Shown here one piece after another: positions 34,137 through 42,495 of a stretch of DNA of 64,000 bases. The DNA comes from Alkalihalobacterium alkalinitrilicum (GTDB lineage Bacteria > Bacillota > Bacilli > Bacillales > Bacillaceae_F), in assembly GCF_002019605.1 (NCBI RefSeq), contig NZ_KV917368.1, forward strand, positions 527,809 to 591,808, given 5' to 3'. The first letter of the stretch is position 1; each line of letters opens with the position of its first letter. Under the pieces are notes generated by a model. That model was given only the letters and a program-made list of their open reading frames with translations. It made no database searches and had not been told where the DNA came from. Made by a program: the position numbers and the translations under genes.

Positions 34137-35942
34137 ATGAGTGTAAGTCGTAATGAACCATGTCCATGTGGTAGTGGAAAAAAGTATAAAAAGTGCTGTA
34201 TGAACAATCAAAATGTCATTCAAATGCATGAAGTGGTGGAAGAACGCTTTAGGCAACAAAAACACAATCTAGTGAAAAAATTAGAAGCATTTGTTGATAA
34301 AAACATACCCTATCAAGAGCTGGTTCGTTTGGAATCAGAGTTTAATAAACGTAGTAACTATCAAATCGATCCGAAGGTTAAGCATTCAACTTTTCGATTC
34401 TGGTTGTATTTCTTCCATAGATGTGAAAATGGACTGCGGACAATTGAGTGGTTTTCCAATGAAAGTACAACAGCTGATTCCCAAATGGCCAAAACTTGGG
34501 TAGAGTTGCAACCGAAGTTACTTCAAGCGGTGGAGTGGAAAGAGAACGTTGTTATGTTTGAAGATATGTTAACGAAGGAACAATACCCAGTTTCTGCGCA
34601 TTCTGAAAATATTTCAACACCAATACCGTGGTACGGTACATTCGGATTACTTGAATTATTTAATCATACATATTATTTCAACGGAGTGAAAATATTCGTT
34701 GGCCCACGACAGGTAAGTCAAGTGGCGACGAAAATACAAGAACTTTCCAAGCAAACAAATCTCTCGCCTCAAGAAGTGATGATGTCGTATTATCCTGAAC
34801 TGCTAGGTGAATTGCTCTCAGCTCAAAACCAAACAGGCGAGATGCAGGAAAAAGAACTCACTGAATATAAGGTCCTTTATCAAATTGAAAGTACGGCAGA
34901 CGAAGTCATTTCGTATTTATCGAAACACTTTGAGTTAGATCATCATAAACAAAATGAATATCAATTTAGTTGGATTGGGGAATGGCAACTTTACGAAGAT
35001 AGTGAATTAGCTATGCCCCTTCGTCTTGGAAAGGTCTACGGAATGATCTCAGTGAAAAATAGAAAGTTACGCTTCGAAAGTATATTAGGAGACCGAGTTT
35101 CTGAATTTCAAACGTTACTTGAGAAGAAAGTAGCCGTCAAGCTTTTGAAAGTGGAGGAAAACAAGATAAAGATACCGTTCCATGCCGAAGTTTTAAACAT
35201 GGTCGTATCGATGGACAAAAGTATTCCACGCTACTTCTCACTGTATGCACAAAATCGGGTGTTGTTAGATGTTAATGCACCAATTCCAATGTATGATCAT
35301 CATTCTCTACGGTCTTTGATGAAAACAGGTCAGGAAGATGTAGCTGATGTTTGGTTAAAGCAATCAGAATATGATTTGTATAAAAATGTGTACCGCCAGA
35401 TAGGTGAGGTAGAAGTAACAGCTGATTTTAATACGGTTAGAAAAGAACTCAATTTACCTTTATCACCATTTGTGACGGGGGGCGCTAGCAGAAGCTCAGC
35501 CCTTAAAAACGTTAATAACCTTGTTCGAGAAGAAGACATTCCATTTTTAGAAGAGCTTGGTTTCACGCCAACTAGCGTAAACAGCTTTTTTGCCAACGAC
35601 TTTCTCGAGTTTTATAAAGAAAAAACGGTAGGTAAAAGTGAAGCGACGGTGCGAAAATATCGAGGTAGCTTATTTGATTTACAGTATTTATTAGAACAAT
35701 CGTCTGTCACGAGCTGGAAAGAATGTAGTCCTACTTTTTGGGAGCATATGATATCCGTACAGTATGTGGACTTATATGAAACGATGAGTAAAACCCAAGT
35801 AAAAGATCTATTTAGCTCGTTAAAAGCATTCGCGAAATGGTTAAATGAGCGTTATGAATTCCATCCAGGACAAAATATCTTGAAAGCTATTCAAAGCAAA
35901 GAACCAGAGGATCTGTTAGCTGTCGGAGCTAGTCGCTCCTAA
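34137..35942 (+). CDS. Large SEC-C motif protein with a possible integrase-type SAM-like domain
   Basis: It has 601 residues. The N-terminus is a textbook SEC-C zinc motif (RNEPCPCGSGKKYKKCC, Cys at 9, 11, 20 and 21). The middle ~430 residues are mixed alpha/beta without a domain I recognise. Near 490-580 the pattern FLEFYKEKTVGKSEATVRKYRGSL..., WEHMISVQYV..., KDLFSSLKAFAKWLNERY resembles the N-terminal core-binding (SAM-like) domain of tyrosine recombinases, without any catalytic domain. AAAGGAG precedes the ATG. It sits between two IS elements. Confidence 0.65.
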   Translation: MSVSRNEPCPCGSGKKYKKCCMNNQNVIQMHEVVEERFRQQKHNLVKKLEAFVDKNIPYQELVRLESEFNKRSNYQIDPKVKHSTFRFWLYFFHRCENGLRTIEWFSNESTTADSQMAKTWVELQPKLLQAVEWKENVVMFEDMLTKEQYPVSAHSENISTPIPWYGTFGLLELFNHTYYFNGVKIFVGPRQVSQVATKIQELSKQTNLSPQEVMMSYYPELLGELLSAQNQTGEMQEKELTEYKVLYQIESTADEVISYLSKHFELDHHKQNEYQFSWIGEWQLYEDSELAMPLRLGKVYGMISVKNRKLRFESILGDRVSEFQTLLEKKVAVKLLKVEENKIKIPFHAEVLNMVVSMDKSIPRYFSLYAQNRVLLDVNAPIPMYDHHSLRSLMKTGQEDVADVWLKQSEYDLYKNVYRQIGEVEVTADFNTVRKELNLPLSPFVTGGASRSSALKNVNNLVREEDIPFLEELGFTPTSVNSFFANDFLEFYKEKTVGKSEATVRKYRGSLFDLQYLLEQSSVTSWKECSPTFWEHMISVQYVDLYETMSKTQVKDLFSSLKAFAKWLNERYEFHPGQNILKAIQSKEPEDLLAVGASRS

Positions 35943-36101
35943 TAATAGGGACGGTTCCCGATGAATAAAGAGTCGTGGCACCGAAGCTGTCTTTTTTTTC
36001 GACCAACGCCCGAATGAGTTAAGACAAGACAAAGACACGATAAGGAACGTAAATTAATAGCATTTTTTACAGCGATACTTAAAATGAAGCATAAAAAGAA
36101 A

Positions 36102-36260
36102 GAGGCTGGGACATAACCAAAAAGCTCAATTTAAAAGCGAATAATAGCAGGTTAAAGAAGCCTATAAATACAAAAATCCGAACTAATTCAAATTCTAACC
36201 GAAGAATTTCGAATCGTAGTTCGGATTTTTCTTTGACTAAAGCACTTTTATCCTAGCCTC
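36102..36260. repeat. GAGGCTGGGACATAA-type dispersed element with nested terminator
   Basis: It opens with GAGGCTGGGACATAA and closes with TTTATCCTAGCCTC, an imperfect inverted copy. Inside, AAAAATCCGAACTA and TAGTTCGGATTTTT form a 14-bp stem (36172-36230) enclosing a second AAATTC/GAATTT pairing. The GAGGCTGGGACA block is a dispersed repeat I recall from several Firmicutes. The remaining sequence between 35943 and 36394 shows no gene. Confidence 0.6.
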
Positions 36261-36528
36261 ATTCTCATCCTTTAGTAAGAATAATCGGGGAAAAAGAAAG
36301 GAAAGATGATCAAGCAACAATGTTAAATATCTCTTTTTCCTTAATCCAGATTTCTCCACCTTTATTCTAATACTTTAACGTCTTTCCGAAAGAAGTCTCC
36401 CTCTTCAAGCGTGTGAAGGGCGTAGCCCAACGGTAAGGGGGAGATGAATTTCGGTTGGGCTTTTTTCTTTTGTCTTTTTTCTCGTTATGTTATAATCAGT
36501 CTTATAAAGAATAAGGATTGATATAACA

Positions 36529-36927
36529 ATGAAGTTAGATAGTAATAACCATTCAGTATTCTTGATGTATTATCACCTTGTATTAGTTGTGAAGTATCGA
36601 AGAAAGGTCATTGATGATACTATTTCAAACTATGCAAGAGATAAATTCGTGTCGTTGAGTGAGAAATACAATATTACATTAGTCGAGTGGAACCATGATA
36701 TTGACCATGTACATATTCTTTTCAAAGCACAACCTAATAGTGAATTGTCCAAATTTATCAACGCCTACAAAAGTGCAAGTTCAAGACTCATCAAGAAGGA
36801 TTTTCCTCATGTTCGTAAAAAGTTGTGGAAAGAAATGTTTTGGTCAAGAAGCTTTTGTTTATTGACTACTGGTGGTTCGCCTATTGAAATGGTGAAAAAT
36901 TATATTGAAAATCAAGGAATGAAGTGA
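36529..36927 (+). CDS. tnpA: IS200/IS605 family Y1 transposase TnpA
   Basis: This 132-residue HUH enzyme has His60-Val-His62 in DHVHILF and Tyr125 in VKNYIENQG. The opening YYHLVLVVKYRRKVI and the SKFINAYKSASSRLIKKDFP segment are typical. It differs widely from the element 1 TnpA, so the two elements arrived separately. It ends 11 bp before tnpB. The start has no strong ribosome site, as is common for IS200 transposases whose translation is restrained. Confidence 0.9.
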   Translation: MKLDSNNHSVFLMYYHLVLVVKYRRKVIDDTISNYARDKFVSLSEKYNITLVEWNHDIDHVHILFKAQPNSELSKFINAYKSASSRLIKKDFPHVRKKLWKEMFWSRSFCLLTTGGSPIEMVKNYIENQGMK

Positions 36928-36938
36928 GGTGATTTGAT

Positions 36939-38054
36939 ATGGCTAAACAAAACAAGGCTTATAAGTTTCGACTGTATCCAACAGATGAACAGGCTTTGAT
37001 GATACGCAAAACTTTTGGTTGCGTTCGTTTTGTCTACAATAAAATGTTAGCCGAACGAAAAGAAACGTACGAAAACCTGAAAGATGATAAAGAAGCATTG
37101 GAAAAGGTGAAGCATCCGACTCCTGCTAAATATAAAAAGGAGTTTGCATGGTTAAAAGAAGTAGACTCATTAGCCCTAGCAAATGCACAACTAAACTTGA
37201 ATAAGGCATACAAAGCATTCTTCAAAGGTAATGCAAAGTTTCCAAAATTCAAAAGTAAGCGACATAACCAAAGCTACACAACGAATGTCGTAAATGGGAA
37301 TATTCAGTTGTTGGATGGTCATATCAAATTACCGAAACTAAAAATGGTGAAAATCAAACAACATCGAAACATTCCTTCTGACCATACAATCAAATCTTGT
37401 ACAGTTTCTATGACTTCATCAGGAAAATACTATATTTCCATTCTCACAGAGTACGAAAAAGAGATTAAGAGTAAGGACATTGAAAATGTTGTAGGTTTAG
37501 ATTTTGAGATGAATGGGTTATTTGTTGATAGTGAAACAGGTAAGAAAGCCAATTACCCACGTTTCTATCGACAAATGATTGATAAATTAGCAATTGAACA
37601 ACGTAAACTTTCTCGCAAAAAGAAGGGGTCTTCAAATTGGAACAAACAACGTATTCGAGTGGCTAAAATCCAAGAAAAAGTCGCCAATCAACGAAAAAAC
37701 TACTTACATCATCAATCGAAAGCATTAGTTATATCTTATGATGCGGTTATTATCGAGGACTTGGATATGAAAGGGATGTCACAAGCTCTAAAATTCGGGA
37801 AAAGTGTCGCTGATAACGGTTGGGGAATGTTCACTTCTTTCTTACACTACAAGCTAAAAGAACAAGGGAAACAACTTGTCAAAATAGATAAATGGTTCCC
37901 ATCTACTAAAACTTGTTCGAGTTGTGGTTCGATAAGAGAAATACGATTATCGGAACGTACCTATCAGTGCGATTGTGGGCTAAATCTTGATAGAGATTAC
38001 AATTCGGCGCTAAATATCAAAAAAGAAGGCATACGCTTATTAGCAACTGCCTAA
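36939..38054 (+). CDS. tnpB: TnpB RNA-guided nuclease
   Basis: This 371-residue canonical TnpB starts KAYKFRLYPTDEQALMIRKTFGC. The RuvC-like triad is Asp188 (VVGLDFEMN), Glu273 (VIIEDLDM) and Asp353 (LDRDYNSALNI). The zinc ribbon is Cys326/Cys329 and Cys344/Cys346. TnpB proteins cut DNA next to a motif matching the left end of their element, guided by an RNA from the right end. Preceded by GAGGTGATTTG. All key residues are intact, so it is probably active. Confidence 0.92.
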   Translation: MAKQNKAYKFRLYPTDEQALMIRKTFGCVRFVYNKMLAERKETYENLKDDKEALEKVKHPTPAKYKKEFAWLKEVDSLALANAQLNLNKAYKAFFKGNAKFPKFKSKRHNQSYTTNVVNGNIQLLDGHIKLPKLKMVKIKQHRNIPSDHTIKSCTVSMTSSGKYYISILTEYEKEIKSKDIENVVGLDFEMNGLFVDSETGKKANYPRFYRQMIDKLAIEQRKLSRKKKGSSNWNKQRIRVAKIQEKVANQRKNYLHHQSKALVISYDAVIIEDLDMKGMSQALKFGKSVADNGWGMFTSFLHYKLKEQGKQLVKIDKWFPSTKTCSSCGSIREIRLSERTYQCDCGLNLDRDYNSALNIKKEGIRLLATA

Positions 38055-38178
38055 TGCAAATATAAACTCTTGGAACAAGAGGGTTAGCTTGGTCAAATTC
38101 GTCAGCTACCAAAAGTGGCGATTACCCAAGAAGCCCCCACTTCAAACAACCCGTAAGGGTGGTAAGTGGTGGGTAGTT
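38000..38178 (+). ncRNA. Predicted TnpB guide (omega) RNA and right end
   Basis: By analogy with other TnpB elements, the guide RNA should span the 3' end of tnpB and the non-coding right end, with its guide just beyond 38178. The segment has the stems CCCCCACTT/AAGTGGTGGG and ACCC/GGGT. The boundaries are inferred. Confidence 0.45.
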
Positions 38179-38230
38179 CACTATCACATAAGAGCACACA
38201 AAACATAAACTGTACAGAAGGGGGGGATTT

Positions 38231-38581
38231 ATGTTGTTCGGAAGATACGGAAATAATGAAAAACTATATCAACAATCTCCAAATTCTGAACCTTCATACT
38301 CTAAAAATCCACCTATTACAGAATGTTCGATCCAGGATTTGTTCAAAGGGAAAAACTTAGATCTAATCGCAGCTGCTTTACTATTAACGGGTAAACTAAA
38401 GGTCGATTCGGTTGAGCTATTTCGCGGCTCGCCAGTTGTAGTTGTAACTTTACTTGGAAAATACTTAACGACTGGAAATGATAAATCTAATGCTTTAGCT
38501 GATTTTCTCGAAGAAAATGGAGATATGACACTTGATGATGTATTTGATGCTTTTCAGAAGAGAATGGAAAAAGGGAGATAA
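38231..38581 (+). CDS. Small protein of unknown function
   Basis: It has 116 residues. A polar Asn/Ser/Pro-rich N-terminal third comes first, then a hydrophobic stretch (LDLIAAALLLTGKLKVDSVELF), then SPVVVVTLLGKYL and an acidic helical end. GAAGGGGGGG lies close before the ATG. It starts about 50 bp after the IS end, so the insertion is just upstream of its promoter. A tiny frameshifted membrane-protein frame follows by 3 bp, suggesting an operon. I recognise no family. Confidence 0.5.
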   Translation: MLFGRYGNNEKLYQQSPNSEPSYSKNPPITECSIQDLFKGKNLDLIAAALLLTGKLKVDSVELFRGSPVVVVTLLGKYLTTGNDKSNALADFLEENGDMTLDDVFDAFQKRMEKGR

Positions 38582-38584
38582 ATA

Positions 38585-38739
38585 ATGAGCAGAAAAAAAT
38601 AAATGATTATGGTAATGAATATAAGGGAAAAGGTTTTGACGGAATAGGTTTAACAGGTGGAATCTTTCTCGCAATTTTTCTCTTTTTATTAGTTTTTGGC
38701 TCCACTGACATAGATGATTTAACAGATGCCCCTGGTTAA
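38585..38739 (+). pseudogene. Tiny membrane protein frame broken in a poly-A tract
   Basis: ATG at 38585 reads MSRKK and stops at TAA right after seven A (38593-38599). One extra A would give MSRKKINDYGNEYKGKGFDG followed by a hydrophobic helix (LTGGIFLAIFLFLLVFG) and DIDDLTDAPG, 51 residues. It could be a true frameshift, transcriptional slippage on the A run, or a sequencing error. Confidence 0.5.
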
Positions 38740-39132
38740 AGGAGCTTTTACCTGAGTATTATAAATGAGGCGTGTATACTTACGTCAACTTATGCATGTT
38801 CGTAGAGGGTGAAGGGTATTTTCTTCCTTTTACTAGACTAAACAATTAGTGCTTACCTTGACTTGGTAAGCACCGTATTCATGTACACTTATCTTTCAAT
38901 TTCTAGCTTCGTACCATTGTCAAATTTTACTTGTAGCTCAATTTCTTGTTTGCATCGAGGCATTGTCAGTTGTTGTTCGTAGATTAGCGGTAGGAACAGT
39001 TGAACGTTCTTCTGTTTGAACAACAGTTTAATTAGATTATTTACCACAATAAATTTGCACAAAAAAATATTTATTTAGGGCATCTCTTTTCATTTGAGGT
39101 GTCTTTTATTTTATCGGGTAACAACTGCCAGT
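38740..39132. other. Gap with a perfect hairpin and a weak minus-strand frame
   Basis: GTGCTTACC and GGTAAGCAC (about 38850-38875) form a perfect 9-bp stem and may be a terminator. A 52-codon minus-strand frame at 38889-39047, ending KQEIELQVKFDNGTKLEIER, has plausible composition but no ribosome site. I do not call it as a gene. Confidence 0.35.
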
Positions 39133-39265
39133 AACAACTAAATGAACACAGACTAAAGGCGCCACATTCTGTGGCAACGTATGTGTGACCCACATCTTGT
39201 AGGCCTCAACTAACCATCAGTGGGGGAAGAGGAAAACCCACTCACTGATGGATGTTTCACTTTAT
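39133..39265 (+). repeat. Dispersed structured repeat, copy 2
   Basis: It carries all core blocks: AACTAAATGAACACAGACTA, GCGCCACATTCTGTGGC, GGCCTCAACTAACCATCAG, GGGGGAAGAGGAAAACCC and CACTGATGG. GCCAC/GTGGC and CATCAGTG/CACTGATG pair perfectly. The loop of the GCCAC stem differs from the other copies. It is about 175 bp upstream of the CDF gene. Confidence 0.85.
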
Positions 39266-39439
39266 TCGATTAATTTTGACTTAAGGCAAAAAAATATAAT
39301 GAATGAAAGTTATTTTACTCGTGTTATATAACTTGTCACCCCGCAAAAACGTTGCTGTAGACCCACTCGATATTGGTCTGATAGTATAAAAAAGCATAAA
39401 AAGAGGAATAGTTCATTAATTTTGTGGTGGTGTATATAG

Positions 39440-40369
39440 ATGGATGATCGTTTTAAACAAGCAGAGGTTGCAACATGGATAGGAATAGTTGTAAATGGAG
39501 TTTTAGCAATAATGAAAGGGTTTATCGGTTGGTTGTCGGGAAGTCGAGCTTTAATAGCAGATGCCGCTCATTCAGCTTCTGATGTAGTAGGCTCAATTGC
39601 CGTTCTTGCAGGATTACGTACGGCTAAAAAGCCTCCAGATAAAGATCATCCGTATGGGCATGGAAAAGCCGAAAATATTGCGACGATCATTGTCGCTATT
39701 CTATTAATCGTTATTGGTGTAGAAATAGCGATATCTTCATTAAAAATAATTTTTGGTGAAATACCTCCTGCTCCCAAAGGGATAGCATTAGGCGCTATTA
39801 TTATTTCGATACTCGTAAAGGAAGTGCTGTTTCAATATAAGTATCGTCTTGCAAAAAAAATTAACAGTTCAGCGTTACTAGCAGAGGCATGGCACCACCG
39901 TTCAGATGCATTATCATCAATTGCAGCTTTTGTAGGTGTACTGGGTGCCATCTTAGGTCAACAGTATAACTATCCTATATTCATTTATTTAGATCCATTA
40001 GCAGGATTGGTCGTATCCATCTTGGTTATTAAAGTAGGATTCTCACTGGCAAAGGAATCAAGCCTCATTATGATGGAGCAAGTTCTTGGTCCTGAAAAAA
40101 CGAAACCTTACATTAAGACGGTAACTAATATCGAAGGTGTGAAAAGAGTTGACGAGTTGTTGGCTAGAACACATGGACACTACATTGTCATCGATATTAA
40201 AGTGAGTGTAGATCCTCATATAAGTGTAGAGGAGGGGCATTTTATTTCAAAGAAAGTCAAACAGGGTCTATTAGCTAACCATAGGGATATAAAAAAAGTA
40301 TTTGTTCACATTAACCCGTATCGGATAGAAAGTAACTATAACAATGTACGTAATACAGTTAAAGTATAG
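39440..40369 (+). CDS. Cation diffusion facilitator (CDF) metal exporter
   Basis: This 309-residue protein has six membrane helices and a C-terminal cytosolic domain. Metal-site motifs are His44-x3-Asp48 in ADAAHSASD (helix 2) and His152-x3-Asp156 in AWHHRSD (helix 5). The HPYGHGKAE loop near 70 is diagnostic. The His at position 44 in place of Asp suggests zinc, iron or manganese preference cannot be set by eye. It exports divalent cations by proton exchange. GGTGGTG precedes the ATG. It probably has its own promoter. Confidence 0.9.
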   Translation: MDDRFKQAEVATWIGIVVNGVLAIMKGFIGWLSGSRALIADAAHSASDVVGSIAVLAGLRTAKKPPDKDHPYGHGKAENIATIIVAILLIVIGVEIAISSLKIIFGEIPPAPKGIALGAIIISILVKEVLFQYKYRLAKKINSSALLAEAWHHRSDALSSIAAFVGVLGAILGQQYNYPIFIYLDPLAGLVVSILVIKVGFSLAKESSLIMMEQVLGPEKTKPYIKTVTNIEGVKRVDELLARTHGHYIVIDIKVSVDPHISVEEGHFISKKVKQGLLANHRDIKKVFVHINPYRIESNYNNVRNTVKV

Positions 40370-40407
40370 GGAGTAAGATATCGAAAATAAACTAGGGGGT
40401 CATACAT

Positions 40408-40482
40408 ATGAAATTAGATGGAAAAGTAGCTATTGCAGGAGCAGCATTTGGTGCATCTAAGCATGCGGTGGTTGATTGCTGA
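40408..40482 (+). pseudogene. SDR oxidoreductase remnant with internal deletion
   Basis: The 24-codon frame MKLDGKVAI...AGAAFGASKHAVVDC joins a typical SDR N-terminus directly to the catalytic YxASKHAV region (Phe for Tyr). The central ~140 residues are missing. AGGGGGT precedes the ATG, so the original gene start survives. Confidence 0.65.
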
Positions 40483-40617
40483 AAATAAATAATACAAGAT
40501 AGTTGAACAAATTTGACTTGTATTTAGTATGGTTTTAGTGATTTAATATATGATTCATAAATCTGGGTGGTACCGCGGTCCAATCGTCCCTTTTTAGAGG
40601 CGATTGGATTTTTTTAT
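40483..40617 (+). promoter_or_regulatory. T-box riboswitch remnant (antiterminator and terminator only)
   Basis: GGGTGGTACCGCGG (40565-40578) is the diagnostic T-box sequence, followed by the terminator CCAATCG...CGATTGG and a run of T. AATACAAG/CTTGTATT upstream could be stem III. Only about 80 nt precede the T-box and then comes the SDR remnant, so the specifier stem I with its codon is missing. The next gene is an EamA transporter 240 bp downstream. Confidence 0.7.
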
Positions 40618-40856
40618 AGTAGTATAGCAGTCATTTTCTCAGTAAGTGCCCGATTGGTTCAAACTAACAATTAATAAGTACAAATAAGAGGAATTATTGA
40701 CTTAATTATCGAAAGGGAAGATATACTTTAACACCATGTAAGAGAAGTCTGTTGAATAAGCCACTTTTCTGAACGCTTTAGGTGTAATTTAACTACAGTG
40801 TACAAACAAAAGTAATTCCAAATAATGGATATATTTTATTTGTACAGGGAGGAAAC

Positions 40857-41822
40857 ATGAAAATGAATAAACTTGTAAATTTCAATAAGGCAAAAAGCTT
40901 TCTTCAAACGGATCAATCTAATAAATTACTACTTCTATCAGTAATTCTTATATGGGGGTATGCATGGGTAACAATGAAAATGTCATTGGAATATACAGGC
41001 CCATTTACCTTCTCAGCTTTTCGGTTTCTTATAGGTGCTCTAACGTTACTGCTCATCCTATTTTGGAAAAGAGTACCTAGGCCGAAAAAAAAACTTTGGG
41101 GACCGCTTATTTTACTTGGAATATTTCAAACTACCTTAGTTTATATTTTTGTAATGACAGGAATGAGATTTGTAGATGCAGGAAAATCATCAGTTATTCT
41201 ATATTCTATGCCACTTTGGAGTGCCATTCTTGCTAGCAAGTTTTTAAACGAAAAAGTTTCATGGATAAGAGGTGTCGGAGTAGGGTTAGGTGTAGTGGGG
41301 CTTTCTTTTGTTATTGGTATAGACGTTTGGAAAAATCAAAATATGATGGTTCTAATGGGTGAAGGATTCATTGTATTAGCAGCAGTCATTTGGGCTGCCG
41401 CTAACATCTACCATAAAAAGGTTTTTGCTGGTGAAAATCAGTTAACAGTTACAACGTATCAAATGTTGTTTGGTATGGTCGGGTTATTTTTGGCAGCTTT
41501 ATTAATGGAAAGAAATGAACCAATTATTGTGAATGTAACAAGCATATCCTTACTTCTTTTTACTGGGATATTAGCTTCAGCATTTTGTTTTTCCGTTTGG
41601 TTTTATTTGTTAGAAAAGCTAGATACAAATACATTAACGAATGCTTCCTTGCTTGTTCCGATTGCCGGTATAGTTGCTAGCTATTTTTCTCTCCAAGAAC
41701 CAGTTACATTAGAGATGTTCTTTGGAGCTATGTTGATACTTATTGGGATCATGGTAAATAAAAATGATCAACTAATTTATAAAAAATTAAAGTTAAAAAC
41801 GGGACACAATGAGAATATATGA
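40857..41822 (+). CDS. EamA-family transporter (DMT superfamily)
   Basis: This 321-residue protein has ten hydrophobic helices and two EamA repeats (about 25-155 and 170-305). Signatures are ILIWGYAWVTMKMSLEYTGPFTFSAFRFLIGALTL, shown here in part, with repeat 2 opening EGFIVLAAVIWAAANIYHKK. Such carriers often export amino acids or metabolites. GGGAGG lies 5 nt before the ATG at 40857. A T-box remnant upstream hints that the original regulation responded to an uncharged tRNA. Confidence 0.85.
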   Translation: MKMNKLVNFNKAKSFLQTDQSNKLLLLSVILIWGYAWVTMKMSLEYTGPFTFSAFRFLIGALTLLLILFWKRVPRPKKKLWGPLILLGIFQTTLVYIFVMTGMRFVDAGKSSVILYSMPLWSAILASKFLNEKVSWIRGVGVGLGVVGLSFVIGIDVWKNQNMMVLMGEGFIVLAAVIWAAANIYHKKVFAGENQLTVTTYQMLFGMVGLFLAALLMERNEPIIVNVTSISLLLFTGILASAFCFSVWFYLLEKLDTNTLTNASLLVPIAGIVASYFSLQEPVTLEMFFGAMLILIGIMVNKNDQLIYKKLKLKTGHNENI

Positions 41823-41867
41823 TGACTACATAATAAACGACACTTTTTTTTATCATTAGCAAAAATT

Positions 41868-42084
41868 TTATCCCGCAACAACTGGCAGTAATACAACCAC
41901 TTCAAGACTTTGAGGAATCAAAGGAGGATTAGTGGGGGATAAACTGCCAGTACAAGCTTAATGAACACAGACTAAGTGCGCCAGGTCCTGTGGCAACGTC
42001 TGTGTGAGCCACATCGTGTGGGCCTCAACTAACCAACAGTGGGGGAAGAGGCAAACCCTCACCGATGGAAGTTTCACTTGATTA
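41868..42084 (+). repeat. Dispersed structured repeat, copy 3 (long form)
   Basis: The extra 5' module has ACTGGCAGT pairing with ACTGCCAGT (9 bp, perfect) and internal CTTTGA/TCAAAG and CCACT/AGTGG stems. Then comes the core: ACACAGAC pairs with GTCTGTGT, followed by CCACATCGTGTGG and the 3' hairpin. It lies between the EamA gene and the small acidic gene. Confidence 0.85.
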
Positions 42085-42227
42085 TAACAATTGCCAGGGA
42101 AGGTATTTCTAAAGGACCAAGGATAAGACGGTTAACACATCATGAGGTTTTCCGGATGAAGAGAAGCGTTAAAAAAATGGTATAAGAAACCCTTCAATTT
42201 CTAAAAATGAAAATGGAGGTGTCCACT

Positions 42228-42485
42228 ATGACATACAACCATGATGTAGATTACGACCGAGACGGTGATCGTGAAGATCAAATTTCAAAAGATCAAAGAG
42301 AAGAGATCTTAAAGGAAAATCTTAAACAAGAGGAAGAAATGATGAAATCGTATCTCATTTTAGCTGAACGGACTCACGATGATGACGTATTAAAAAATCG
42401 CCTAATGAATTTTGCTGAAGGAAATGCCAAACGCTCAAGACAATTAGAGGATGAGATTAATCAAATTCCAGAAGACGCGCAGTAA
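42228..42485 (+). CDS. Small acidic helical protein between two repeat copies
   Basis: It has 85 residues, strongly acidic and helical, with an Asp/Arg-rich start (DVDYDRDGDREDQISKDQ). ATG at 42228 with GGAGGTG upstream; an in-frame ATG at 42207 is less likely. There is no membrane segment or known domain. The gene is bracketed by the repeat copies at 41868-42084 and 42496-42717. Its leader (CTAAAAATGAAAATGGAGG) is partly repeated near 42787 after the second copy, suggesting a local duplication. Confidence 0.65.
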   Translation: MTYNHDVDYDRDGDREDQISKDQREEILKENLKQEEEMMKSYLILAERTHDDDVLKNRLMNFAEGNAKRSRQLEDEINQIPEDAQ

Positions 42486-42495
42486 GGTTGAATTC

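Larger units (their letters stand above)
36395..38178 (+). mobile_element. IS200/IS605-type insertion sequence, element 2 (approximate ends)
   Basis: The left end carries TCTCCCTC/GGGGGAGA and GCCCAAC/GTTGGGC pairings (36395-36470). TnpA and TnpB genes follow. The right end is a hairpin of GCCCCCACTTCAA with TAAGTGGTGGG, ending in TAGTTCA(C) near 38178. All components of an active element are present. Confidence 0.85.

Noticed and set aside
40560-40617. T-box considered as an intact riboswitch for the EamA gene
   Set aside because: No room or sequence for stem I and the specifier loop upstream, so it is reported as a remnant.
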